A stretch of 64,000 nt of DNA from Cytobacillus kochii. Lineage in GTDB: Bacteria; Bacillota; Bacilli; Bacillales; Cytobacillaceae. The translations under genes and the position numbers were made by a program. Shown here in pieces: positions 21,411 to 31,135 of the stretch. The notes below the pieces were generated by a model. The model searched no databases, had not been told where the DNA came from, and was given only the letters and a program-made list of their open reading frames with translations. The stretch lies in NCBI RefSeq assembly GCF_020171845.1, contig NZ_JAIVAM010000003.1, positions 124,001 through 188,000 on the forward strand. Reading direction: 5' to 3'. How positions within the stretch are numbered: position 1 is the stretch's first letter; every line of letters begins with the position of its first letter.

Positions 21411-21495
21411 ACATAACTTAGAGGTAAGTGTTATTATTTCCTGTCTTTTGCTGAAGTGTGTTACAATGCAATACATAACTTAAAGGTTAGTTTTT
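21411..21495 (+). repeat. Imperfect direct repeat pair upstream of clpX
   Basis: ACATAACTTAGAGGTAAGTG (21411-21430) and ACATAACTTAAAGGTTAGTT (21473-21492) are 62 bases apart and flank the promoter-like TGTTACAAT. A shorter ACATACATAACT occurs at 21291. It could be an operator pair. Confidence 0.6.
21459..21467 (+). promoter_or_regulatory. Extended -10 promoter candidate of clpX
   Basis: TGTTACAAT (TG-n-TACAAT) without a convincing -35. It lies between the two direct repeats. Confidence 0.35.
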
Positions 21496-21609
21496 ATCAA
21501 GCGTTTTTAATAAGAACTGGCGAGTGAATTGGCTCAAATATTTAGCTAATGATAAACAAAAGTTCGCAGAAGATATATCGCTTAGAAGTTTGATCAAGGG
21601 GTGAAGGAT

Positions 21610-22875
21610 TTGTTTAAATTTAATGATGAAAAAGGTCAATTAAAGTGTTCCTTCTGTGGGAAAACACAAGATCAAGTTCGTAAGCTAGTAGCTGGTCCTG
21701 GTGTTTACATTTGTGACGAATGTATTGAATTATGCACCGAGATTGTGGAAGAAGAACTTGGAACAGAGGAAGAAGTTGAATTTAAGGATGTGCCAAAGCC
21801 GTCCGAGATTCGCGACATTCTCGATGAATATGTAATTGGTCAAGACCAAGCAAAGAAAAACCTAGCTGTAGCAGTTTACAATCATTACAAACGAATTAAT
21901 TCGAACAGTAAAGTAGATGATGTAGAACTGGCAAAAAGTAATATTGCAATGATTGGGCCAACAGGAAGTGGTAAAACTTTACTAGCTCAAACTTTAGCAA
22001 GAATTCTAAATGTACCATTCGCAATTGCAGATGCGACTTCATTAACAGAAGCAGGTTATGTTGGTGAAGATGTTGAGAATATTCTCCTAAAGCTTATCCA
22101 ATCTGCTGACTATGACGTGGAGAAGGCTGAAAAAGGCATTATTTATATTGATGAGATTGATAAAGTGGCACGTAAGTCAGAAAATCCGTCGATTACAAGA
22201 GATGTATCTGGTGAAGGTGTGCAACAAGCATTATTGAAAATTCTTGAAGGCACTGTTGCCAGCGTACCTCCACAAGGTGGAAGAAAACATCCGCATCAAG
22301 AATTTATTCAAATTGATACGACGAACATCTTATTTATTTGCGGTGGTGCCTTCGATGGGATCGAACAAATCATTAAACGCCGTTTAGGTCAAAAAGTGAT
22401 CGGTTTCGGTTCGGATAATAAGCAGAAAGAACTTGAACAAAATGAGTTGCTATCTAAAGTTTTACCAGAGGACTTATTGCGTTTCGGTTTAATTCCTGAA
22501 TTTATTGGTCGTCTACCGGTTATTGCAAGCTTAACACCATTAGATGAAGAAGCATTAATTGAAATTTTAACTAAGCCGAAAAATGCTTTAGTAAAACAAT
22601 TCCAAAAAATGCTTGAATTAGATGATGTTGAGTTAGAATTCGAGGATGAGGCACTAATCGAAATTGCTAAGAAGGCAATTGAAAGAAAAACAGGTGCCCG
22701 TGGATTACGTTCAATTATTGAAGGAATCATGCTTGATGTCATGTTTGATTTACCTTCTCGTGAAGATATTAAAAAATGTATCATTACAAAAGATACGGTC
22801 CTTGAGAATGGTTCACCAAAGCTATTACTTGAAGACGGTACCATTGTGAAAGAAGAAAGAAAAACGTCTGCATAA
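21610..22875 (+). CDS. clpX: ATP-dependent Clp protease ATP-binding subunit ClpX
   Basis: A 421-residue AAA+ unfoldase that feeds substrates to ClpP. The zinc-binding domain has Cys13, 16, 35 and 38 (CSFCG ... ICDEC). Walker A is GPTGSGKT, Walker [10 protein letters not shown], and the ClpP-docking loop contains IGFG. TTG 21610 is preferred as start: the protein then begins [10 protein letters not shown], as in B. subtilis, with AAGGGG 8 bases upstream. GTG 21601 overlaps the ribosome-binding site. The gene follows tig in the conserved order and ends at a UUCG hairpin. Confidence 0.97.
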   Translation: MFKFNDEKGQLKCSFCGKTQDQVRKLVAGPGVYICDECIELCTEIVEEELGTEEEVEFKDVPKPSEIRDILDEYVIGQDQAKKNLAVAVYNHYKRINSNSKVDDVELAKSNIAMIGPTGSGKTLLAQTLARILNVPFAIADATSLTEAGYVGEDVENILLKLIQSADYDVEKAEKGIIYIDEIDKVARKSENPSITRDVSGEGVQQALLKILEGTVASVPPQGGRKHPHQEFIQIDTTNILFICGGAFDGIEQIIKRRLGQKVIGFGSDNKQKELEQNELLSKVLPEDLLRFGLIPEFIGRLPVIASLTPLDEEALIEILTKPKNALVKQFQKMLELDDVELEFEDEALIEIAKKAIERKTGARGLRSIIEGIMLDVMFDLPSREDIKKCIITKDTVLENGSPKLLLEDGTIVKEERKTSA

Positions 22876-22880
22876 GTTTG

Positions 22881-22912
22881 AAAGGAACTAAACTTCGGTT
22901 TAGTTCCTTTTC
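22881..22912 (+). terminator. Terminator after clpX
   Basis: A 13-bp stem AAAGGAACTAAAC/GTTTAGTTCCTTT closed by a TTCG tetraloop, then T. Confidence 0.92.
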
Positions 22913-23415
22913 TATTACTCCAACAAAAAGGGTGAAGGACGATAGAGAAAAAAGATAAGTAATTTCGCCCCATCTACGGAGTAAACGGTAGTGGCTCGTA
23001 ATTGTAGAGTGGAAATCGCAAAGATAGCAGAGGAAAGTCGATTAGCTCGTGCATGTAGAGTGGAAATGTCAAAGATAGCAGACAAAGTCAATTAGCTCGT
23101 ACATCCAACGTGAAAACCACAAAGATGGCTGAACAAACCAACTCACTCGAAAAAGACCTTATAGTCAAGGTAAGCTGTGGGTTCTTTTAACGTAAAATAA
23201 TAAATCCGTAAAAAATAGTAAAACTTGTTAATTACAGTACGATCGAGGTTTATTACTAGAGGTTAAACAGTAGATGAAAAGAATATACCACTTTCTTATG
23301 TATCACAATTACAGCTAAACAAAAGGCAAATTTATTTCATTGATTTCCTTTTTTACTAAACTATAATAAATGCTAAAACAACCATAAGCTTCCTCTCATT
23401 GAATTTAAAATTCTT
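22913..23415. other. Gene-free stretch between clpX and lonB
   Basis: About 500 bases with no credible gene. Contains the ~50-base tandem repeat described separately. Apart from the sigma-F promoter immediately after, no other element was recognised. Confidence 0.6.
22994..23149 (+). repeat. Imperfect tandem repeat, three copies of about 50 bases
   Basis: Units begin at 22994, 23045 and 23095 with GCTCGT, followed by degenerate copies of GTAGAGTGGAAAT, CAAAGATAGCAGA and AAGTC-ATTA. A fourth start (ACTCG) is at 23145. Copies 1 and 2 are closest; copy 3 is more divergent. No open frame runs through all copies. Function unknown. Confidence 0.75.
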
Positions 23416-23444
23416 GTTTATTCCAACTTTGCGCAGGAGATACT
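23416..23444 (+). promoter_or_regulatory. Sigma-F promoter of lonB
   Basis: GTTTA (23416-23420), a 15-base spacer, then GGAGATACT (23436-23444), a full match to the sigma-F -10 pattern GGnnAnAMT. The start codon is 39 bases downstream. lonB is forespore-specific under sigma-F in B. subtilis. Confidence 0.7.
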
Positions 23445-23482
23445 ATCCATTAACAGCAAGAAAATGTTCAGGAGGGAATAGG

Positions 23483-25165
23483 ATGAGTTGGACGGGAATT
23501 GCATTGTTTGTACAGCTATTTTTTGGGATTGTTATTGGGCTCTATTTTTGGAACTTACTTAAAAACCAACGTACACAAAAAGTCTCTATTGATAGAGAGT
23601 CTCGTAAAGAAATGGATCAATTAAAGAAGATGAGGTCAATAAAACTGTCAGAACCTCTGTCAGAGAAAGTTAGGCCAACGACCTTTGATGATATTGTAGG
23701 TCAAGAAGATGGCATAAAATCACTTAAAGCGGCACTTTGTGGACCAAATCCTCAGCATGTCATTATTTATGGGCCTCCTGGAGTAGGTAAAACAGCTGCA
23801 GCCAGATTAGTATTAGAAGAAGCAAAGAAAAATCAAAAATCACCATTTAAACCATCCTCAGTCTTTATTGAACTAGATGCGACAACCGCTCGCTTTGATG
23901 AAAGGGGGATTGCTGATCCACTTATTGGATCTGTACATGATCCGATTTATCAAGGGGCAGGAGCAATGGGGCAGGCAGGAATCCCACAACCAAAACAAGG
24001 AGCAGTCACAAATGCCCATGGTGGGGTCTTGTTTATAGATGAAATTGGGGAGTTACATTCTATTCAAATGAATAAGTTGTTAAAAGTGTTAGAAGATCGC
24101 AAAGTATACCTTGAAAGCGCTTATTATAATGAAGAAAATATGCAAATTCCTTCTCATATACATGATATCTTTAAAAATGGTTTACCGGCAGATTTTCGGT
24201 TAGTGGGTGCGACAACAAGAACACCTAATGAATTGCCTCCAGCTATTCGTTCACGTTGTATGGAAGTGTTTTTCCGGGAATTAACAGAAGAAGAAATCGC
24301 AGAAGTTGCTAAAAAGGCAGCCGATAAAGTGAACTTAAAAATAAGTGAACAAGCTTTACAAACATTAGCATCTTATGCAAGAAACGGCCGTGAATCAGTC
24401 AACTTAGTACAAACGACGGCGAGTCTTGCAATACAAGAAGAGCGCGATTATATTAAGGACGAAGATGTCGAGTGGGTTATCCAATCAAGTCAGTTAGTGC
24501 CGAGAATGGAAAGAAAAATCGGAGAAACAGCAAAGGTTGGTTTAGTTAATGGCTTGGCTGTTCATGGACCTAATTCCGGTGCTTTATTAGAGATTGAAGT
24601 TACTGTGATTCCTGCTAAAGAAAAAGGATCAATTAATATTACAGGAATTGTAGAAGAAGAAAGTATTGGCGGACAAGGAAAATCAATTCGAAGAAAGAGT
24701 ATGGCACGTGGCTCAATTGAGAATGTGATTACAGTTCTTCGCTCAATGGGTGTACCTGCAGATGATTATGATATTCATGTGAACTTCCCTGGTGGTGTGC
24801 CGATTGATGGCCCATCTGCTGGGATTGCAATGGCTACAGGTATTTATTCAGCTATTTATAAACATCCAATAGACAATACAGTGGCAATGACAGGAGAAAT
24901 TAGTATTCATGGTGCTGTTAAGCCTATTGGCGGAGTATATCCAAAAGTAAAAGCTGCTAAAAAAGCTGGTGCAAAGACGGTTATTATCCCTGAAGAGAAT
25001 ATGCAATCGATATTAAATGAGGTGGAAGGAATTCAAATTGTTACCGTTAAAACGTTGAATGAGGTGTTCGAGTTCGCCCTTCACAAAGAATATCAACATG
25101 AAAAGCCGTTAATTTCACCACTAGATGCGTCAGCGATTGATCTTGCTAAAAAGGAAAGTATGTGA
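23483..25165 (+). CDS. lonB: Forespore Lon-like protease LonB, membrane-anchored
   Basis: A 560-residue Lon-type AAA+ protease. The N-terminal membrane segment (IALFVQLFFGIVIGLYF) replaces the usual Lon substrate domain. Walker A GPPGVGKT is near residue 96 and Walker B is GVLFIDEIGELH. The C-terminal Ser-Lys proteolytic domain has the catalytic Ser in GVPIDGPSAGIAM and Lys in GGVYPKVKAAKKAG. Start ATG 23483 follows AGGAGGG by 6 bases and gives the same N-terminus as B. subtilis LonB; the open frame upstream covers the promoter. Expression is predicted in the forespore. Confidence 0.96.
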   Translation: MSWTGIALFVQLFFGIVIGLYFWNLLKNQRTQKVSIDRESRKEMDQLKKMRSIKLSEPLSEKVRPTTFDDIVGQEDGIKSLKAALCGPNPQHVIIYGPPGVGKTAAARLVLEEAKKNQKSPFKPSSVFIELDATTARFDERGIADPLIGSVHDPIYQGAGAMGQAGIPQPKQGAVTNAHGGVLFIDEIGELHSIQMNKLLKVLEDRKVYLESAYYNEENMQIPSHIHDIFKNGLPADFRLVGATTRTPNELPPAIRSRCMEVFFRELTEEEIAEVAKKAADKVNLKISEQALQTLASYARNGRESVNLVQTTASLAIQEERDYIKDEDVEWVIQSSQLVPRMERKIGETAKVGLVNGLAVHGPNSGALLEIEVTVIPAKEKGSINITGIVEEESIGGQGKSIRRKSMARGSIENVITVLRSMGVPADDYDIHVNFPGGVPIDGPSAGIAMATGIYSAIYKHPIDNTVAMTGEISIHGAVKPIGGVYPKVKAAKKAGAKTVIIPEENMQSILNEVEGIQIVTVKTLNEVFEFALHKEYQHEKPLISPLDASAIDLAKKESM

Positions 25166-25174
25166 GGTACTAAT

Positions 25175-25203
25175 AACTTCGGCAACAACTGCCGGAGTTT
25201 TTC
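25175..25203 (+). terminator. Terminator after lonB
   Basis: AACTTCGGCA/TGCCGGAGTT followed by T's. Confidence 0.8.
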
Positions 25204-25329
25204 ATTCCCTTCGTTTTAAAGTCCTATAAATAGGGAATGAAATAAGTAATTGTCAAGCTAGAAATGAAGAAAACAAACAAAACGGTTGTACTTTTTAACT
25301 CTTTTCGCAAACGAACTAGATTAAAAAAG

Positions 25330-25358
25330 TCGACACTGTGAAGTAAATAAGATAAAAT
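25330..25358 (+). promoter_or_regulatory. Putative sigma-A promoter of lonA
   Basis: TCGACA (25330-25335), a 17-bp spacer, TAAAAT (25353-25358), 58 bases before the ATG. No CtsR-type heat-shock operator was recognised. Confidence 0.55.
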
Positions 25359-25415
25359 TGTACAAAGAAAATGAATTGAAATCTTGATACATATGCATTT
25401 TGGAGGTGCAAGTAT

Positions 25416-27743
25416 ATGACGAATAAGAAAGAGATCATCGTCCCCCTCCTGCCGCTTCGAGGTTTGCTCGTTTATCCTACAATGGTCCTGCACTTAGATG
25501 TAGGTCGTGATAAATCAGTACAAGCACTTGAAAAAGCAATGGTAGATGACCATTTAATCTTTTTAACAACACAAAAGGACATTTCTATAGATGAGCCTGA
25601 CAGCAATGATTTATATCATTTAGGTACTCTTACTCGGGTAAAACAGATGCTCAAATTGCCCAATGGTACGATTCGTGTACTAGTAGAAGGACTTAAACGT
25701 GCAAAAATCGCAGAGGTTTTAGATGATGAAGACTATTTTTCAGTAAAAGTTGAAGCATTCGAAGAGTCTGAATCTCGCGATGTAGAAGACCAAGCATTAA
25801 TGCGTACTCTTTTAAGTCATTTTGAACAATACATAAAAGTATCTAAAAAAATATCAACAGAAACATTTACATCTGTTACAGATATTGAAGAACCCGGTCG
25901 TTTAGCTGATATTATTGCTTCTCATCTTCCTTTAAAACTTAAAGAGAAACAGGAAATCTTGGAGACGATTAATATAAAAGATCGTTTGAATCGTGTGATC
26001 AGCATTATTCATAACGAAAAAGAAGTGCTTAATTTAGAAAAGAAAATCGGTAATCGAGTAAAGAAATCGATGGAAAGAACGCAGAAAGAATATTATTTGC
26101 GCGAACAGATGAAAGCCATTCAAACCGAATTAGGTGATAAAGAAGGTAAAACAGGAGAAATTGCAGATTTAAAAGCGAAAATCACAGAAGCAAATATGCC
26201 TAGTAATGTAGAAAATACTGCATTAAAAGAGTTAAATCGTTACGAAAAGGTTCCTTCTAGTTCGGCAGAGAGCTCTGTTATTCGTAATTATATCGATTGG
26301 CTATTAGCTATACCTTGGTCTAAAGAAACGGTCGATGATTTAAACATCAACAAAGCAGAGAAAATCCTTGATCGAGATCATTATGGTTTAGAGAAAGTAA
26401 AAGAGAGAGTGCTTGAGTATTTGGCGGTTCAACAGTTAACGAACTCTTTAAAAGGCCCTATCCTCTGTCTCGTTGGACCTCCGGGTGTAGGGAAAACAAG
26501 TCTCGCGAAATCAATCGCCTCCTCACTCAACCGAAATTTTGTCCGGGTATCTTTAGGTGGTGTCCGTGATGAATCAGAAATTCGCGGTCATCGAAGAACA
26601 TATGTTGGTGCAATGCCTGGTAGAGTGATCCAGGGGATGAAAAAAGCAGGAACAGTCAATCCAGTATTTTTATTAGATGAGATTGATAAAATGTCTAATG
26701 ATTTTCGTGGAGACCCTTCATCAGCAATGCTTGAAGTATTAGATCCTGAGCAAAATCATAACTTCAGTGATCACTATATTGAAGAGACATATGATTTATC
26801 GAAAGTTATGTTCATTGCTACGGCTAACAATTTAAGTACAATTCCAGGACCATTATTAGATCGCATGGAAGTCATTTCAATTGCTGGTTATACAGAACAT
26901 GAGAAGCTTCATATTGCCAAGGACCATCTTTTGCCAAAACAAATTAAAGAGCATGGTCTTTCGAAATCTCAATTGCAAGTGAGAGATGATGCTGTTCAAG
27001 CTGTTGTTCGTTATTATACTAGAGAAGCTGGTGTTAGGAGTTTAGAACGTCAACTGGCTAGTATTTGTAGAAAAACGGCAAAAATTATTGTATCAGAGAC
27101 GAAAAAAAGAGTAGTAGTTACGGCGAAATCACTTGAAGATTTCTTAGGTAAGAAACGTTTTAGATACGGCCAAGCTGAATTAGAGGATCAAGTCGGTATC
27201 GCTACAGGACTTGCTTATACAACTGTAGGCGGAGATACACTTCAAATCGAAGTCTCTTTATCAAAAGGTAAAGGCAAGTTAGTCTTAACTGGTAAACTTG
27301 GTGATGTGATGAAAGAATCCGCTCAAGCAGCTTTTAGTTATGTGCGTTCAAATGCGAAGGAATTAGGGATTGATGAAAACTTTCATGAGAAATTCGATAT
27401 TCATATTCACGTTCCAGAAGGGGCTGTTCCTAAAGATGGTCCATCTGCAGGAATCACAATGACTACTGCACTTGTTTCAGCATTAACCGGTGTACCAATT
27501 AGAAGAGAAGTAGGAATGACAGGTGAAGTAACGTTGCGTGGTCGTGTCTTACCTATCGGTGGATTAAAGGAGAAATCACTAAGTGCTCATCGGGCGGGAT
27601 TAACGAAAATTATCTTACCAAAAGATAATGAAAAGGATATAGATGATATTCCAGAATCGATTCGTGAGGAACTTTCATTTGTGCTTGTATCCCATGTAGA
27701 TGAAGTGCTTAAAGCAGCGTTAGTAGACGGGGTGGAACAATGA
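25416..27743 (+). CDS. lonA: ATP-dependent protease Lon (LonA)
   Basis: A 775-residue cytosolic protease for damaged and regulatory proteins. The N-terminal substrate domain starts [15 protein letters not shown]. The AAA+ domain has [14 protein letters not shown] and FLLDEIDKM. The protease domain has the catalytic Ser in [11 protein letters not shown] and Lys in [21 protein letters not shown] precedes the ATG. It overlaps engB by four bases (ATGA), a pairing also found in B. subtilis (lonA-ysxC). Confidence 0.98.
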   Translation: MTNKKEIIVPLLPLRGLLVYPTMVLHLDVGRDKSVQALEKAMVDDHLIFLTTQKDISIDEPDSNDLYHLGTLTRVKQMLKLPNGTIRVLVEGLKRAKIAEVLDDEDYFSVKVEAFEESESRDVEDQALMRTLLSHFEQYIKVSKKISTETFTSVTDIEEPGRLADIIASHLPLKLKEKQEILETINIKDRLNRVISIIHNEKEVLNLEKKIGNRVKKSMERTQKEYYLREQMKAIQTELGDKEGKTGEIADLKAKITEANMPSNVENTALKELNRYEKVPSSSAESSVIRNYIDWLLAIPWSKETVDDLNINKAEKILDRDHYGLEKVKERVLEYLAVQQLTNSLKGPILCLVGPPGVGKTSLAKSIASSLNRNFVRVSLGGVRDESEIRGHRRTYVGAMPGRVIQGMKKAGTVNPVFLLDEIDKMSNDFRGDPSSAMLEVLDPEQNHNFSDHYIEETYDLSKVMFIATANNLSTIPGPLLDRMEVISIAGYTEHEKLHIAKDHLLPKQIKEHGLSKSQLQVRDDAVQAVVRYYTREAGVRSLERQLASICRKTAKIIVSETKKRVVVTAKSLEDFLGKKRFRYGQAELEDQVGIATGLAYTTVGGDTLQIEVSLSKGKGKLVLTGKLGDVMKESAQAAFSYVRSNAKELGIDENFHEKFDIHIHVPEGAVPKDGPSAGITMTTALVSALTGVPIRREVGMTGEVTLRGRVLPIGGLKEKSLSAHRAGLTKIILPKDNEKDIDDIPESIREELSFVLVSHVDEVLKAALVDGVEQ

Positions 27744-28321
27744 AGGTTGTAAGTTCAGATATTGTCATCAGTGCCGTAAAGCCTGAGCAATATCCAGATG
27801 TAGAGTTACCAGAATTCGCATTAGCAGGTCGATCGAATGTAGGAAAATCTTCTTTTATTAATAAAATGTTGAATCGTAAAGGATTAGCAAGAATATCTTC
27901 TAAGCCAGGAAAAACGCAAACATTAAACTTTTATCTTATTAATGAAATCTTACATTTTGTTGATGTACCAGGATATGGCTATGCAAAAGTGTCAAAAAAA
28001 GAAAGAGAAGCATGGGGGAAAATGATTGAGACATACCTCACTTCTCGAGAACAATTACGAGCGGTTGTTCTGATTGTGGATTTAAGACATCAGCCTACTA
28101 AAGATGATGTTATGATGTATGAATTCCTTAAACATTATGAGATTCCTTGTATCATTATTGCCACAAAAGCTGATAAAGTACCAAAATCGAAATGGCAGAA
28201 ACATATTAAAGTGACGAGAGAAACCCTTGATGTTGACCCTAGTGACTCCCTTATCTTGTTCTCTTCAGAAACAGGAAAAGGGAAAGAAGAAGCATGGGCC
28301 GCTATGAAAGGATTGATGTAA
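27740..28321 (+). CDS. ysxC: Ribosome biogenesis GTP-binding protein EngB/YsxC
   Basis: A 193-residue essential GTPase for 50S subunit assembly. G1 is [11 protein letters not shown]2 lies in [10 protein letters not shown]3 is [10 protein letters not shown]4 is TKADK and G5 lies in SSETGKG. The start overlaps the lonA stop. In B. subtilis hemA is the next gene; here a transporter operon and a membrane-protein gene lie between. Confidence 0.97.
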   Translation: MKVVSSDIVISAVKPEQYPDVELPEFALAGRSNVGKSSFINKMLNRKGLARISSKPGKTQTLNFYLINEILHFVDVPGYGYAKVSKKEREAWGKMIETYLTSREQLRAVVLIVDLRHQPTKDDVMMYEFLKHYEIPCIIIATKADKVPKSKWQKHIKVTRETLDVDPSDSLILFSSETGKGKEEAWAAMKGLM

Positions 28322-28356
28322 CCGGGTTCAAGGTTAATATCAAACAAACATTTAAA

Positions 28357-28400
28357 AAGGCGAACAAACCGGATGAAGCCGGATTTGTTCGCCTTTTTTT
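28357..28400 (+). terminator. Terminator of lonA-ysxC
   Basis: AAGGCGAACAAA-CCGG pairs with CCGG-ATTTGTTCGCCTT, then seven T. Confidence 0.93.
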
Positions 28401-28776
28401 GTTAATGATTTCATTTGCTATATCTTTCATCTTGGTAGTATTCAATGGTTATCAAAATAAGTGAAAAGTTAATCATTTTTTTGAAGTTTACGTTTATTTT
28501 TCTGAATTTAGGGAAATTAGACTATGTACGTAAATTTCGGTTTACATAATTTCACTTGAATCAAGTGAGCCCTTCTCCCGCTATACTTAGTAATAGAGAT
28601 GATATAGGAGGATACATGTTTAATAAGGAGGATAGAGTATAAGAGGGATGTGTGAGACTTTCTTACAGTTTTATATCTTAAAATATCATAAAATATGAAT
28701 TTTGAGAATAATTTGTAAGAGTGGTAAGGTTGATAGCGTATATGAAAAAAGAACATACAAGGGGGATATTTTACTA
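28401..28776. other. Gene-free leader and promoter region of the amino-acid transporter
   Basis: About 375 bases. Contains a perfect 17-bp palindrome and a TATACT -10-like sequence. An 8-codon frame (28616-28642, after AGGAGG) and a 16-codon frame (from ATG 28649) are too short to call. No known riboswitch was recognised. Confidence 0.5.
28552..28568 (+). promoter_or_regulatory. 17-bp palindrome, probable operator of the amino-acid ABC transporter
   Basis: TCACTTGA-A-TCAAGTGA is a perfect inverted repeat. TATACT (28582-28587) lies 13 bases downstream, so the palindrome occupies the -35 position, where no canonical -35 is present. The regulator is unknown. Confidence 0.5.
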
Positions 28777-29559
28777 GTGAAAAAGATACTTAAGGGAATG
28801 ATTGTTGCTGCATCTGTAGCTGTATTAGCTGCATGTGGCTCAAATGAAGAAGCGAGTAGTGGAGGAATGGATTTAGCAGAGGAAGGGAAATTCACTTATG
28901 CTTCATCGGGAGAATTTAATCCATTTAGTGTAACGCAAGATGATGGTTCAATGACAGGTTTCGACATTGAAGTAGCAGAAGCAGTTGCAAAAGAGCTAGG
29001 ACTAGAACCAGTGCAGCAAAAATTTAAATTCGGTGGAATTGTTGAAGGTGTAAAATCAGGACGTTTTGATGCGGCTGTTGCTAGTCATACAATAACAGAA
29101 GAAAGATTACAAGCTGTTGATTTCTCGATTCCTTACTATTATTCAGGCCCACAAATTTATGTGAGACCGGATAGTGATGTAGAAACATTAGAAGATTTAG
29201 AAGGTCTTGAAGTAGCTGTAGCTAAAGGAACAACGTATCAAAAAACAGTATCAGAAGTTACTGATAATATTAAGTTTTATGATAGCGATGTCGTAGCACT
29301 TGAGGCTTTATCTAATGGAAAGCATGATGCTGTAATTACCGATTTTGTTACAGGTAAAGAAGCGATCGGTGCGGGTATGAATATTGAGGGAAAACAGCTT
29401 TTAGAAAAAAGTGAGCAAGCGATTGCTGTAGCCAAAGACAATGAAGAGCTACTTGAAAAAATTAACGATGCATTAGAGAAGCTTCATGAAGATGGAACCT
29501 TGACTGAAATTAGCAAGGAATATATCGGCGAAGATATTACTGTAGAATCAGAAGAATAA
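28777..29559 (+). CDS. Amino-acid ABC transporter substrate-binding lipoprotein
   Basis: A 260-residue extracytoplasmic solute-binding protein of the polar-amino-acid family (SBP family 3). The signal peptide ends in the lipobox LAAC (Cys20). Family motifs include FTYASSGEFNPFS, MTGFDIEVAEAVAKELG and FDAAVASHTITEERLQAVDFS. The start is GTG 28777 after AAGGGGG; upstream frame sequence lies before the ribosome-binding site. The ligand is undetermined; glutamine, arginine or cystine are possibilities. First gene of a three-gene transporter operon. Confidence 0.93.
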   Translation: MKKILKGMIVAASVAVLAACGSNEEASSGGMDLAEEGKFTYASSGEFNPFSVTQDDGSMTGFDIEVAEAVAKELGLEPVQQKFKFGGIVEGVKSGRFDAAVASHTITEERLQAVDFSIPYYYSGPQIYVRPDSDVETLEDLEGLEVAVAKGTTYQKTVSEVTDNIKFYDSDVVALEALSNGKHDAVITDFVTGKEAIGAGMNIEGKQLLEKSEQAIAVAKDNEELLEKINDALEKLHEDGTLTEISKEYIGEDITVESEE

Positions 29560-29568
29560 TTTTCTGTT

Positions 29569-29605
29569 GGCGAATGCATCTCCGTTTATTGCGTATGCAT
29601 TCGCC
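29569..29605 (+). other. Intercistronic hairpin after the binding-protein gene
   Basis: GGCGAATGCAT/ATGCATTCGCC, an 11-bp perfect stem without a proper T-run, between the binding-protein and permease genes. Such hairpins commonly stabilise the upstream message, giving an excess of binding protein. Confidence 0.7.
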
Positions 29606-29649
29606 TCTTGTATCTAAAGAGAAAATACATTTTACCTTAAGGAGGAAAT

Positions 29650-30300
29650 ATGGACATACTAACAACGTTTGTTGACACCTTCCCAATGTTTTTTGAGGGA
29701 ATGCTCCTAACTTTTCAATTAACAATAGTCTCAATTTTTATTGCTATTTTTATCGGTCTCTTTTTTGCTATGTTAAAGATATCTAAAGTGAAAGTATTAG
29801 AGTGGATTGCGGACCTCTATATCTTCTTAGTCAGAGGAACACCTCTCGTTGTGCAAATCTTTATCTTTTATTTCGGTTTAACTTCATTAAATATTTCCGG
29901 TTTTTGGTCCGTTGTTTTAGGTTTAGCTTTCCATAATGGTGCCTATATTGCAGAGATTTTCAGAGGAGCCATTCAATCTATTGAAAGTGGTCAAATGGAG
30001 GCAGGTCGTTCCCTAGGGATGAGTGCAGGCTTAACAATGAGAAGAATTATTTTACCACAAGCAAGCAGACGCGCTTTGCCACCACTCGGGAACCAATTTA
30101 TTATTGCGTTAAAGGATTCTTCACTAGCTTCGTTTGTAGGTGTCTATGAGCTCTTTAATATTGCCACAACACAAGGATCAATCAATTATGATTATATGAC
30201 TTACTTATTGATTGTTGCCGTCTATTATTTAGTGCTTGTTCTTCTATTTACAGTGATTGTGAACCTTGTTGAGAAGAAAATGTCTAATAGTGAGCGATAG
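29650..30300 (+). CDS. Amino-acid ABC transporter permease
   Basis: A 216-residue membrane protein of the His/Glu/Gln permease family with about five membrane segments. The ATPase-contact (EAA) loop is EAGRSLGMSAGLTMRRIILP, followed by ASRRALPPLGNQF. AAGGAGG precedes the ATG. It lies 16 bases before the ATPase gene. It would act as a homodimer with the ATPase and lipoprotein of the same operon. Confidence 0.95.
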   Translation: MDILTTFVDTFPMFFEGMLLTFQLTIVSIFIAIFIGLFFAMLKISKVKVLEWIADLYIFLVRGTPLVVQIFIFYFGLTSLNISGFWSVVLGLAFHNGAYIAEIFRGAIQSIESGQMEAGRSLGMSAGLTMRRIILPQASRRALPPLGNQFIIALKDSSLASFVGVYELFNIATTQGSINYDYMTYLLIVAVYYLVLVLLFTVIVNLVEKKMSNSER

Positions 30301-30316
30301 AAAGGGATGAATATAG

Positions 30317-31054
30317 ATGAGTGAATCAGTTATGATTAGTATAGAGAAATTAAATAAGTCTTTTGGTGATCTTCATGTATTAAAAGATATTGATTTTACA
30401 GTAAAAGAAAGCGATGTTGTTTGTCTAATAGGTGCCAGTGGTTCTGGTAAAAGCACATTACTAAGATGTCTTAACTTTCTAGAATTAAAAGATAGTGGAA
30501 CAATTACATTAGAGGGTGAAGTAATAGAAAAAGACTCTCATGACTTAAATGAAATTAGACAGAGAGTTGGAATGGTGTTTCAGCACTTTCATCTCTTCCC
30601 TCATAAAACAGTCATACAAAATATAATGGAAGCACCGATGCAAGTGAAAAAATTATCGAAAAAGGATGCAGAGGAACAAGCGTTAGTACTCTTAGATAAA
30701 GTTGGCTTATCGGATAAGAAAGATGTTTACCCATCTAAACTATCAGGTGGTCAAAAACAGCGTGTTGCCATTGCAAGGGCATTAGCGATGAAGCCGGATG
30801 TAATGCTGTTTGATGAACCAACTTCTGCACTAGACCCAGAATTAGTTGGTGAAGTGTTAGCAACAATGAAAGAACTTGCTGAAGAAGGAATGACGATGAT
30901 TGTCGTCACGCATGAAATGGGATTTGCGCGGGAAGTGGCAGATTGGGCAGTGTATATGCATGATGGTAAAATCGTTGAAGTCGGTCATCCTGAAGAGTTA
31001 TTTAATCATCCAAAGGAAGAAAGAACGAAAAGCTTCCTAGATTCTGTTCTTTAA
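30317..31054 (+). CDS. Amino-acid ABC transporter ATP-binding protein
   Basis: A 245-residue ABC ATPase. Walker A is GASGSGKST, the Q-loop lies in [15 protein letters not shown], the signature is [15 protein letters not shown], Walker B is [13 protein letters not shown], and the switch His is in VTHEMGFA. It is of the GlnQ/TcyC type. AAAGGG precedes the ATG. Last gene of the operon, which ends at a strong hairpin shared with the convergent gene. Confidence 0.96.
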   Translation: MSESVMISIEKLNKSFGDLHVLKDIDFTVKESDVVCLIGASGSGKSTLLRCLNFLELKDSGTITLEGEVIEKDSHDLNEIRQRVGMVFQHFHLFPHKTVIQNIMEAPMQVKKLSKKDAEEQALVLLDKVGLSDKKDVYPSKLSGGQKQRVAIARALAMKPDVMLFDEPTSALDPELVGEVLATMKELAEEGMTMIVVTHEMGFAREVADWAVYMHDGKIVEVGHPEELFNHPKEERTKSFLDSVL

Positions 31055-31076
31055 AAAGAGTTAATTACTAAAACGA

Positions 31077-31115
31077 AAAAAACGAACATTTTCTTTGCAG
31101 ATATGTTCGTTTTTT
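31077..31115. terminator. Bidirectional terminator between the transporter operon and the LiaF-like gene
   Basis: AAAAAACGAACAT/ATGTTCGTTTTTT, with A-run and T-run on opposite sides, so it works for both converging genes. Confidence 0.92.
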
Positions 31116-31135
31116 CAATGGAAGTTTCTAATAGA

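Larger units (their letters stand above)
21239..21609. other. Gene-free stretch upstream of clpX with direct repeats
   Basis: 370 bases with no credible gene. Contains two ~23-base direct repeats (21411 and 21473), a third partial copy near 21293, and an extended -10-like sequence. Confidence 0.6.

Noticed and set aside
22389..22973. Minus-strand open frame opposite the end of clpX (194 codons)
   Set aside because: Antisense shadow crossing the clpX terminator; Ser/Phe-rich with no motif.
22994..23149. Repeat array considered as a CRISPR
   Set aside because: The units are contiguous and degenerate, with no identical short repeats separated by unique spacers and no cas genes nearby.
25321..25415. 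CtsR-type heat-shock operator before lonA
   Set aside because: No tandem GGTCAAA-like heptads were found in the promoter region.
28616..28642. Eight-codon frame after AGGAGG in the transporter leader
   Set aside because: Could be a leader peptide, but the spacing is short, no regulatory codon run is present, and no attenuator hairpin follows.
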